A DNA stretch of 64,000 bases, taken from contig OX457027.1 in assembly GCA_949752745.1 (NCBI GenBank), positions 91,533,720 through 91,597,719 of the forward strand, given 5' to 3'. The notes beneath the pieces are model-generated. The model did not search any database. It was not told the DNA's origin and saw only the letters and a list, made by a program, of their open reading frames with translations. The position numbers and the translations under genes were made by a program. Below, piece after piece: positions 1-5,957 of the stretch. Every line of letters begins with the position of its first letter. The first letter of the stretch is position 1. The DNA comes from Protula sp. h YS-2021. Its lineage: Eukaryota > Annelida > Polychaeta > Sabellida > Serpulidae.

Positions 1-216
1 ATGTATCCTGGAAAATCTCAATTTCTCATAGAAGCCTATCAAGATGCTACCAGCAAACCTCATGGCTATTTATTCATTGATTTGAAGCCGAAGACAAATG
101 ATCAACTACGTATTCGTACAGGCATTTTACCAAAAGATACACATTACGTCTATGTTGATAAGGTGGCGTATGAACAAGAACCAAGTCACTTAACCATTCG
201 CAACCAAGATGTCTAA
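1..216 (+). CDS. C-terminal end of A32-like genome-packaging ATPase (partial)
   Basis: The frame is open from the window edge, so the first Met here is probably internal and the Walker motifs lie upstream. The visible 71 residues contain a Met-Tyr-Pro-Gly segment, an alternating hydrophobic strand around YLFIDLKP and a final strand with HYVYV. This pattern is typical of the end of FtsK/HerA-type packaging ATPases of Polintons and related viruses. These enzymes pump viral DNA into the capsid. The gene overlaps the next one by 8 bases in another frame. Assignment rests on family resemblance of the tail and on position in front of the capsid genes. The catalytic core is not visible here. Confidence 0.6.
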   Translation: MYPGKSQFLIEAYQDATSKPHGYLFIDLKPKTNDQLRIRTGILPKDTHYVYVDKVAYEQEPSHLTIRNQDV

Positions 217-535
217 ACGTATTCAAGCGAATCAACCATTTCTTCACTTGCTCGCACGCAGCGGGCCTAAACGACGTAAATCCTTGCTACAACAAGCTAC
301 TAAGGAAGAATTAACTAGCTTGTTTGAAATTTGTTTGAATATATTGCGAGGACATTTACCCTTAAGCTCAAAAAGGTATAAGGTATTCAAGCGTGAACGT
401 CATACCCTACGTACACTAGCAGATAAGAAGATATCACTTCGAAGAAAAAAGAAGTTGGTTAATCAGAAAGGAGGATTCATTGGAGCTATTGCTAAATTTG
501 CATTACCCTTGTTAGCTCAGCTGCTGTTAAAATGA
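209..535 (+). CDS. Small basic Polinton protein with hydrophobic C-terminus
   Basis: The 108-aa protein is strongly basic: a Lys/Arg-rich N-terminal half, a helical middle (TKEELTSLFEICLNIL) and a C-terminal hydrophobic helix from about residue 90 to 107. Proteins of this layout are common beside Maverick capsid genes, with no established function that I can name. The Gln-Lys-Gly-Gly-Phe motif at residues 86-90 sits just before the hydrophobic helix and resembles a Gly-Gly-type viral protease cleavage site, so the helix might be released as a membrane-active peptide (inference). It overlaps the ATPase end by 8 bases and shares an ATGA stop/start with the next gene, suggesting co-translation or a polycistronic transcript. 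Confidence 0.7.
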   Translation: MSKRIQANQPFLHLLARSGPKRRKSLLQQATKEELTSLFEICLNILRGHLPLSSKRYKVFKRERHTLRTLADKKISLRRKKKLVNQKGGFIGAIAKFALPLLAQLLLK

Positions 536-1122
536 AACATACTATGAAAATGGTCCTCATTCCTGAATATGAATATAAAATGTTGTTAGAAAAGAAGGGA
601 AAAGATGGTGAAATCAAAACGAAAGTGAATAAACTTTTACGTGGGAAACGAACTCGTGAAAAGGCAATAGAAATGTCTCAAGTTCTTGGTCGTCATTTAC
701 GAACAATTCAGTCGCAACAACAGCGGCAAAAGTCTGTTACATCATCCAAAGCAGAAAAATCAGAAAAGTCCCAACAGTTTCTAAGCCATTTTCAACCTAT
801 TTATCATGTAAAACTAACACAACTTCTAGCAGAACTTAAGAAATATGGTACGAGATGGACAGATAAAAATGAACTTGTTTTAAAAACGGGTACTGTCATT
901 ACAAATTCCAACATTATTGATTTGTTGAAAGAAGCATTGGTTGCTACAAGAAGAAAAGAACGACGAGAACCACCGCATGGTTGGAAGCAGTTTATTGAGG
1001 AAATTGTAGATGCTAATATTCCAAAAACTGTTTTTGGTAAAAAGACAACTCGTGAAGATATTACAAAAGAGATACAACAACGTCAACAAAGGTTGTTTCC
1101 AGAAGGATGGGAAACTTTTTAA
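532..1122 (+). CDS. Conserved Polinton protein, 196 aa, unknown function
   Basis: This lysine/glutamine-rich protein has 196 residues. It starts with a short hydrophobic strand followed by charged residues (MVLIPEYEY), then a likely coiled or disordered region with many Lys, Arg and Gln (residues about 25-90), and a more ordered C-terminal part ending in a PPHGWKQFIEEI segment near residue 147. No catalytic motif is visible. It begins within the stop codon of the preceding gene (ATGA) and overlaps the following gene by 16 bases, so it is clearly part of the late structural block. A virion-assembly or scaffold role would fit the context but is not shown. Confidence 0.65.
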   Translation: MKHTMKMVLIPEYEYKMLLEKKGKDGEIKTKVNKLLRGKRTREKAIEMSQVLGRHLRTIQSQQQRQKSVTSSKAEKSEKSQQFLSHFQPIYHVKLTQLLAELKKYGTRWTDKNELVLKTGTVITNSNIIDLLKEALVATRRKERREPPHGWKQFIEEIVDANIPKTVFGKKTTREDITKEIQQRQQRLFPEGWETF

Positions 1123-1340
1123 CATGGATTAAAGAGCTATGGTGTTGTTGTTGTAAAGAAAATGGAAATAAAAATACCATTCCTGTAAAAATTAGGTGTG
1201 TTAGTGCTTGTTGTCAGGGAGAAGTAGTAGATACCAATTTAGATCATGTAGATAGCAATTTAGACGACAATGTAGACAACAATGTAGACAACAATGTAGA
1301 CAACAATGTAGAAAGTGAAGATGAAGAGTGTCAAACATGA
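1107..1340 (+). CDS. Predicted N-myristoylated, Cys-rich, acidic small protein
   Basis: The 77-aa protein begins Met-Gly-Asn-Phe-Leu-Thr, which fits the eukaryotic N-myristoylation rule (Gly2, Thr6), followed by four consecutive cysteines at residues 13-16 that could be palmitoylated. A second pair of cysteines lies near residues 35-36. The C-terminal half is very acidic and contains four Asp-Asn-Asn-Val-like repeats encoded by 12-base tandem DNA units around 1255-1310. It overlaps the end of the preceding gene by 16 bases. A membrane-anchored tail-like role is an inference from the lipidation signals. No family name is recognised. Confidence 0.55.
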   Translation: MGNFLTWIKELWCCCCKENGNKNTIPVKIRCVSACCQGEVVDTNLDHVDSNLDDNVDNNVDNNVDNNVESEDEECQT

Positions 1341-1343
1341 AGT

Positions 1344-1356
1344 AATGTATATACAC
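1344..1356 (+). promoter_or_regulatory. TATA-like sequence before the 254-aa capsid-block gene
   Basis: A TGTATATACAC sequence lies about 40 bases upstream of the ATG at 1395, in the only real intergenic space of the rightward block (1341-1394). It could start a separate transcript for the capsid genes. Support is spacing and composition only. Confidence 0.3.
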
Positions 1357-1394
1357 ATCTAGTCTATCTACATCACATAAACGATTTAGCTGCC

Positions 1395-2159
1395 ATGGAG
1401 TCAACAAGTTTTTACATTACTTTACCCAGCAATGCTAGTATGAACTATTATCCCAACAACAAGACTTCAAATTATCAAATTCGTATGCCTCGAACCATCT
1501 ATCTGAACGGAAAATATGAAGTGGCTTTAGCTGAAATTCAATATCCACATACATGGACAACCATGAGACATGGAATGGACTATTCTATTCAGTATCGACA
1601 ACAACCACTGAATGATGTTGTTCTTGACACAATCAATATTCCTTATGGTTACTACAGATCCATACAAGAAATATGTCATGCAGTCAATGAAGAAGCAACT
1701 AATTCTATGAAAGATGACCTTAAAGAAGGTATTCGGATAAAGTATGATAAAATTAGACGACGCGTTTTTCTATATCTAAAATATGGCTTTGAAGTGTCAT
1801 TCTCCACTGGATTAGCTGAGATTTTAGGATTTATCCCAAATCAATGGTATACTGAAACGTGTACAGCTGAATATAAAGCTGATGTGAAACAGGGGTTTTA
1901 TACACTTTATGTGTATTGTAGTATTTGTGAGCCACAAGTTGTTGGTGATTATTATGTTCCTTTGCTACGTTCTGTTGCAATACAAGGACATGATGGAGAC
2001 ATTATCATGAAAACTTATGGAGAACCTCATTATGTTCCTGTAAACACATCCAAATTTGACGTGATAGAGATGAATATTAAGGATGACACAGACCATAATG
2101 TTCCATTTCAAACTGGGAAGGTGATCTGTAAACTTCATTTTCGACCAAAAGCATTATGA
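1395..2159 (+). CDS. Putative minor capsid / penton-like protein of the element
   Basis: This 254-aa protein starts with SFYITLPSNASMNYYPNN and continues with alternating hydrophobic strands (YEVALAEIQYPHTW), a beta-rich pattern. Proteins with this same opening are a regular companion of the capsid gene in metazoan Mavericks. In Polintons, a single jelly-roll minor capsid (penton) protein of roughly this size accompanies the major capsid protein, so that role is the best guess, inferred from size, beta-rich composition and position. It shares an ATGA stop/start with the next gene. No catalytic residues are seen. It could instead be another virion structural protein. Confidence 0.6.
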   Translation: MESTSFYITLPSNASMNYYPNNKTSNYQIRMPRTIYLNGKYEVALAEIQYPHTWTTMRHGMDYSIQYRQQPLNDVVLDTINIPYGYYRSIQEICHAVNEEATNSMKDDLKEGIRIKYDKIRRRVFLYLKYGFEVSFSTGLAEILGFIPNQWYTETCTAEYKADVKQGFYTLYVYCSICEPQVVGDYYVPLLRSVAIQGHDGDIIMKTYGEPHYVPVNTSKFDVIEMNIKDDTDHNVPFQTGKVICKLHFRPKAL

Positions 2160-2512
2160 AAGCATACACACACAATCCATCTATTTATCGCAACCATTTT
2201 CTTCGTCAAGTGGGTGGAGAATTACCAGGATTTAAAGGAGCGCGAATACAATATGGAGATGGTATTGGTTCAATACTGGGATCATTGGCTCGAAAAGCTA
2301 TTCCACTGCTTAAGGCAGGGGCTAAAATCGTTGCACCACATCTTAAAAAGGCTGCAAAAGATGTCGCGAAAGATGTTACAGGTCGAGTAGCACAACGTAT
2401 GTTTGGTGATGAGTTAGGAGGACAAAAGAGAGCGAAACCAGCAAAACCTGTCAGAAGGCGAAAGGCAGCTAAACGGATAACATCAACAAAATATAAGAAA
2501 GATATTTTTTAA
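2156..2512 (+). CDS. Small basic glycine-rich virion protein (core/pVI-like candidate)
   Basis: The protein has 118 aa. Residues 18-22 read Gln-Val-Gly-Gly-Glu, followed by a glycine-rich stretch (GDGIGSILGSLARKAIPLL, residues 35-53) that can form an amphipathic helix, then a highly basic Lys/Arg tail. This resembles adenovirus-type core or membrane-lytic proteins that are matured by the viral protease, but homology is not demonstrated. The Gly-Gly site matches the Gln-x-Gly-Gly site in the 108-aa basic protein at 209-535. It starts inside the previous stop codon (ATGA) and ends 2 bases before the major capsid gene. Confidence 0.6.
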   Translation: MKAYTHNPSIYRNHFLRQVGGELPGFKGARIQYGDGIGSILGSLARKAIPLLKAGAKIVAPHLKKAAKDVAKDVTGRVAQRMFGDELGGQKRAKPAKPVRRRKAAKRITSTKYKKDIF

Positions 2513-2514
2513 TC

Positions 2515-3888
2515 ATGTCTTTAATTCATAATCATTCTTGTGAATGTAGTCTTTCTCCATTAGAATGGTTTCACATACCACCAACGCAAACTGCTGTAGA
2601 AAAAAGCTATAATGTAGACTATCAACCACTAACTACTATTAGAGAAGGTGCTCCAATAGAATTCTACATTCCTGCGAGTACCGAAGAATATCTAGATTTA
2701 AAGAACAGTAAACTCCATATTGTATGTCGCATTGTAAAGGTTGATGGAGAAGCGTGTGGTGTAGATGATAACGTGTCATGTATCAATGATTTGTTTAATG
2801 GGTTATGGTCTAATATTGAATTATTTCTAAATGATCGATTGGTATCACATAGTAACAATACTCATGGTTATACCAGCATCATATCTCATCTCATTCATGA
2901 CTCGGAAGAAAGTCTCAATTCTGAGCGCTCTATGCGTCTCATCTATAAAGATACTGCCGGGTCAATGAATACTCATCAGGTGAAAAGACCTAATCATGAA
3001 AGATATGTATCAGGTTTTCATGTAAATATTGAAGGTGGTGATATAGCTGAAACAGGAAATAATGGTTTACATAATCGCTATTTGCATACACGTCTAAGCC
3101 GTGAGTTTATGCTTACAGGTGGTATAAGGGTAGATTTGTTTGAGCAGGATCGTTATCTTCCCAATGGTGTTAGTATGAAATTACGTTTACATAGACAAAA
3201 AGATGAATATGTATTAATGGCTGCAAATAATGGTTTTAAAGTAGAAGTGAGAGAAGCGTTTTTAACCATTCGCAAAGTGAGGGTTAGTCCAGGTATTCAG
3301 TTGGGACATGCAGATGCGTTGATGAAAAGTCCTGCTAAGTTTATTGTTACTAGAAAAGAATGTAAAGTTTTAGCTATTCCAACTGGATTTCAATCTTTTG
3401 TGAAAGATAGCATCTTTTTAGGCCAATTACCAAAACGTATTGTCATTGGAATGGTTCATAATGAATCCTTTGCTGGAACAGTATTGAGAAATCCATACAA
3501 TTTTGAACATTTCAATCTTAACTTTATGCAGCTTTACTCTGATGGTGAACCAGTCCTATCAAAACCTCTCAAGCTTGATATAAATCAAGGCAAATATCTT
3601 GATGCTTTTGAAACACTTTACAAATCTTTTGATAGACTGGATGGTGAGAAAAGTTCGATTATAAAACGGGAAGATTGGCCTAGAGGTTATTCTTTATTTT
3701 CTTTTGACTTAACACCTGATTATGATGGTGCGGATCATTATGCCCTTATCAAACATGGGAATTTGAGACTAGAAATGAATTTTGCTGGTGCCTTGCAAAA
3801 TACAGTCAATGTTATAGTGTATGCTGAATTTGATAACATTGTTGAAATAAGTGCAAATCGTAGCATTCAATTCGACTACCAGTCATGA
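2515..3888 (+). CDS. Probable major capsid protein (F54H12.2-like family)
   Basis: The 457-aa protein belongs to the family labelled 'uncharacterized protein F54H12.2-like' in many animal genomes. Recognisable parts are APIEFYIPASTEEYLDL (residues 46-62), a strand with LHIVCRIV, and an NDLFNGLWSNIELFLNDRLV segment (91-110) followed by an SNNTHGY turn. The strand-rich pattern throughout and the length fit a double jelly-roll hexon-like capsid protein, which forms the trimers of the icosahedral shell in Polinton-type viruses. Its place between the small virion proteins and the protease supports this. The capsid role is inferred from fold pattern and context. The family membership is clearer. 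It shares ATGA with the protease gene. Confidence 0.7.
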   Translation: MSLIHNHSCECSLSPLEWFHIPPTQTAVEKSYNVDYQPLTTIREGAPIEFYIPASTEEYLDLKNSKLHIVCRIVKVDGEACGVDDNVSCINDLFNGLWSNIELFLNDRLVSHSNNTHGYTSIISHLIHDSEESLNSERSMRLIYKDTAGSMNTHQVKRPNHERYVSGFHVNIEGGDIAETGNNGLHNRYLHTRLSREFMLTGGIRVDLFEQDRYLPNGVSMKLRLHRQKDEYVLMAANNGFKVEVREAFLTIRKVRVSPGIQLGHADALMKSPAKFIVTRKECKVLAIPTGFQSFVKDSIFLGQLPKRIVIGMVHNESFAGTVLRNPYNFEHFNLNFMQLYSDGEPVLSKPLKLDINQGKYLDAFETLYKSFDRLDGEKSSIIKREDWPRGYSLFSFDLTPDYDGADHYALIKHGNLRLEMNFAGALQNTVNVIVYAEFDNIVEISANRSIQFDYQS

Positions 3889-4322
3889 ACACGAAGCAGA
3901 TAGAAGCCATCCTATCCCATGATGCCACGACAAAAGACTTGTTTCAAGGTGTGTTTGCCATGGACCAGTTACCATCTTTACAACGCGGTGCCTATGTCAT
4001 CAACACAGACGATCATGATGAGCCAGGAGAGCACTGGGTGGCAGTATATTATGACGAAGACCCTGCAGAATATTTTGACTCTTATGGACTTTTACCTATA
4101 GACAGTCGTTTGAATAAGTTTTTAAAGTTTAATTTCATTTATAATTCAGTTCCATTACAAACACCGATATCCTCTACATGTGGATTTTATTGTGTGTATT
4201 ATATAATTCAAAGAGCTCGAGGACATAGTCCTTTTGAAATCATTGATGTATTAAGAAGAAGTGATGGTGATTTTGTTGTAAAGGATTTTGTATATAGACA
4301 TTATAAACCATTATTTTATTGA
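3885..4322 (+). CDS. Adenain-like cysteine protease (maturation protease)
   Basis: The 145-aa protein shows the adenovirus/Ulp1-type (C5) catalytic layout. His50 lies in GEHWVAVYY, an acidic residue in AEYFDSYG (Asp65), a Gln at residue 92, and Cys99 in SSTCGFYCVYYI. This order His-Asp-Gln-Cys and the spacing match the family, whose members cleave capsid and core precursors during virion maturation. The length is shorter than the adenovirus enzyme (about 200 aa) but usual for Polintons. It is the last rightward gene, overlapping the capsid gene stop by ATGA. A polyadenylation signal follows at 4389. Confidence 0.9.
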   Translation: MNTKQIEAILSHDATTKDLFQGVFAMDQLPSLQRGAYVINTDDHDEPGEHWVAVYYDEDPAEYFDSYGLLPIDSRLNKFLKFNFIYNSVPLQTPISSTCGFYCVYYIIQRARGHSPFEIIDVLRRSDGDFVVKDFVYRHYKPLFY

Positions 4323-4388
4323 TGTTGTATTAGTTAAGTTGTATTAGTTAAGTTGTTGGTAATTGTGAATTGTATTATGAATATTGTA

Positions 4389-4394
4389 AATAAA
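4389..4394 (+). terminator. Polyadenylation signal of the rightward gene block
   Basis: AATAAA lies 67 bases after the protease stop codon, in the 152-base gap between convergent blocks. Confidence 0.55.
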
Positions 4395-4421
4395 CAAGAC
4401 AGTTTTATACAACATTCTTTG

Positions 4422-4427
4422 TTTATT
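4422..4427 (-). terminator. Polyadenylation signal of the leftward gene block
   Basis: TTTATT on the plus strand reads AATAAA on the minus strand, about 50 bases past the stop of the last leftward gene. The two signals face each other within 40 bases, so transcripts of both blocks would end in the same short spacer. Confidence 0.5.
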
Positions 4428-4474
4428 GTGTTATACATTATTTACATTTCAACAATTATTTTACATTGAATTTT

Positions 4475-4873
4475 TTATTTTACAAATACATTCAATACAT
4501 CGATAAACACATGCCATTCATACCAATCTAAATTAATATATGTATCATAGACATTACATTCACGTTTGTAAATACTATGAAAACTAGCATAACACTGTCC
4601 ATTACCAAACTTTATTATTTTAACATCTTTGTGTTCAGACAGTTTCAGTTCAACTCCATGATCATTCATGTCAATGTTCATCACCATAACACACATGGGA
4701 TGCGTCAGTTCAATGGACTTGGTGCCTCGCATGAGTTGCACTCCTTCCTCTTTGAATTCAAGCGTCAGGTTCTTTCCAATCCAATGCTTGTAACAGAGCG
4801 TACCATTCCACTGTGTTGAGGGTGATGTAGTCGTAGCATTTTGTAAGCTCGTCATATTGGCGAAATCGTACAA
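4475..4873 (-). CDS. Small protein, possible diverged PC4-like copy (132 aa)
   Basis: The frame is open for 132 codons and overlaps the next upstream gene by 116 bases in another frame. A shorter start at the Met of codon 7 is possible. No family is obvious overall, but the C-terminal pattern (CYASFHSIY, then DTYINLDWYEWHVFIDVL) repeats the strand-strand-WxxF/L arrangement of its three neighbours and of the clear PC4-like protein at 5539-5895. I therefore read it as a strongly diverged PC4-fold relative, which would bind single-stranded DNA or nucleic acid. This is inference from local pattern, and sequence identity is low. Confidence 0.5.
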   Translation of the reverse strand: MYDFANMTSLQNATTTSPSTQWNGTLCYKHWIGKNLTLEFKEEGVQLMRGTKSIELTHPMCVMVMNIDMNDHGVELKLSEHKDVKIIKFGNGQCYASFHSIYKRECNVYDTYINLDWYEWHVFIDVLNVFVK

Positions 4874-5108
4874 ACACGTCTAAATAGTTCTCAGTCACAC
4901 GCACTTCTAAATCCTCTGAGAGTTTCAGGAGAAAGCCAGGTATCCTCAGCTTCTCTAGATGGTCTTTCAACACAGATTGTTCGTCAGTTGATAGAATGAT
5001 ATACTTTCCAAAATGTTTTAGCACGATGTCATCATATACGTTTCTCAGATATGAGAATCCATGCGTAATGGGTTCATATTCCGATAAAAAGTCTTCCATC
5101 TCGTTCAA
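4758..5108 (-). CDS. Small protein, possible diverged PC4-like copy (116 aa)
   Basis: This 116-aa protein has an acidic N-terminus, a middle strand region (FGKYIILSTDEQSVL) and a C-terminus with LDVFVRFRQYDEL and DYITLNTVEWYALLQALD. The last segment aligns by eye with the C-terminal strand and helix of the PC4-like gene two positions upstream (conserved Trp followed by hydrophobic positions). It overlaps the downstream 132-aa gene by 116 bases, an unusually deep overlap for this element. Function is unknown. A nucleic-acid-binding role is inferred only from the PC4-like pattern. Confidence 0.5.
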   Translation of the reverse strand: MNEMEDFLSEYEPITHGFSYLRNVYDDIVLKHFGKYIILSTDEQSVLKDHLEKLRIPGFLLKLSEDLEVRVTENYLDVFVRFRQYDELTKCYDYITLNTVEWYALLQALDWKEPDA

Positions 5109-5154
5109 CAGTCAGATGAACTATGAGCTGTCTCCTTGTCTGCAAAGACGTTTT

Positions 5155-5526
5155 TTATGCTCGCAAGATGGTGAAGAGTGGATGTTGTATCACTTCTAGG
5201 AATCGTAAGACTGCGCGCCAGTTCTTGATATCAAAGATGATCAAATCTGTATATGGTGTATCTGGCACAACTCCCTTATAATCCTCTGGATAATCCTGTA
5301 AAAGATTTCTACAGATTTCTACACGTATGTTAGAATCATATTCAGCCACCGTCACTTCCACTTTATTTTCAAGTCTACGTTTAAACCCATGTTCAAGTGG
5401 TATGTTTTTAAAGTCTTTCCACACTTCAGGTTTAAACCGATGATAACTTGTCTGAGAACCTAGTATCACTTCATTCCTATCATTTACAGTAAGGTAAGCA
5501 CCACGGTTCAGCATGAGTGCATTCAT
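5155..5526 (-). CDS. Small protein, possible diverged PC4-like copy (123 aa)
   Basis: The 123-aa protein lies 12 bases downstream of the PC4-like gene. Its C-terminal half contains IRVEICRNLL, then a loop and LIIFDIKNWRAVLRFLEVI, which matches the order of the PC4 domain of its neighbour: strand with Arg, loop, strand, Trp-containing helix. The N-terminal half (residues 1-60) has no recognisable motif. Because four such genes stand side by side in one orientation, tandem duplication followed by fast divergence is the simplest explanation (inference). Confidence 0.5.
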   Translation of the reverse strand: MNALMLNRGAYLTVNDRNEVILGSQTSYHRFKPEVWKDFKNIPLEHGFKRRLENKVEVTVAEYDSNIRVEICRNLLQDYPEDYKGVVPDTPYTDLIIFDIKNWRAVLRFLEVIQHPLFTILRA

Positions 5527-5538
5527 GTTTTTACCTTG

Positions 5539-5895
5539 TTATGAGCCGTCTTCTTGTCTGCGAAGCCTTTTATCCACTTCTTTCACTTGCTTCTTCAACA
5601 TTTTCCATTCAGGTATTGTCAGCAAGATACCCTTTTTCGTTGGACGGTTTTTTCCAGTCCCCTCATCTCTCAGGTACTTGCGAATGTTTACCACTCCTTC
5701 ATTGCTTTGTTTCATAATCTTGATATACTTTCCATTTCCTAGAGAAAGCATTCCATCCCACGACTGTGGTGTTGGTGCTGTCTCCACTTTCAATTTCTTG
5801 ATGGTAGTGGTAGGATTTTTCACTTTTAAGTCTTTAACTGCATCTGCAAGAGTATCCATATCAGTTGTAGATCTCTTACGACTTTCACGTTCCAT
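5539..5895 (-). CDS. PC4-like single-stranded-DNA-binding protein
   Basis: The 118-aa protein has a basic, Thr-rich N-terminus (residues 1-43) and a PC4 domain at about residues 44-108: LGNGKYIKIMK strand, VVNIRKYLRDEG, then RPTKKGILLTIPEWKMLKK. The Arg in IRKY, the KKGI turn and the Trp-containing final helix are hallmarks of the PC4/Sub1 family, which bind single-stranded DNA and modulate transcription or replication. Beside the polymerase gene, a role in element DNA replication or late transcription is plausible. A TATAAAA box lies about 55 bases upstream, within the 3' end of the polymerase gene. Confidence 0.75.
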   Translation of the reverse strand: MERESRKRSTTDMDTLADAVKDLKVKNPTTTIKKLKVETAPTPQSWDGMLSLGNGKYIKIMKQSNEGVVNIRKYLRDEGTGKNRPTKKGILLTIPEWKMLKKQVKEVDKRLRRQEDGS

Positions 5896-5949
5896 GTTAA
5901 CACTTCAATGTTCGCACCTCAAATAACTCTTCCGTTGGAGGACCTCCCC

Positions 5950-5957
5950 CTTTTATA
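5950..5957 (-). promoter_or_regulatory. TATA box for the PC4-like gene group
   Basis: On the minus strand the sequence reads GGTATAAAAGG, a good TATA box, about 55 bases before the start codon at 5895. It overlaps the stop-codon region of the polymerase gene (stop at 5953-5955), so promoter and coding end share bases. Confidence 0.5.
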
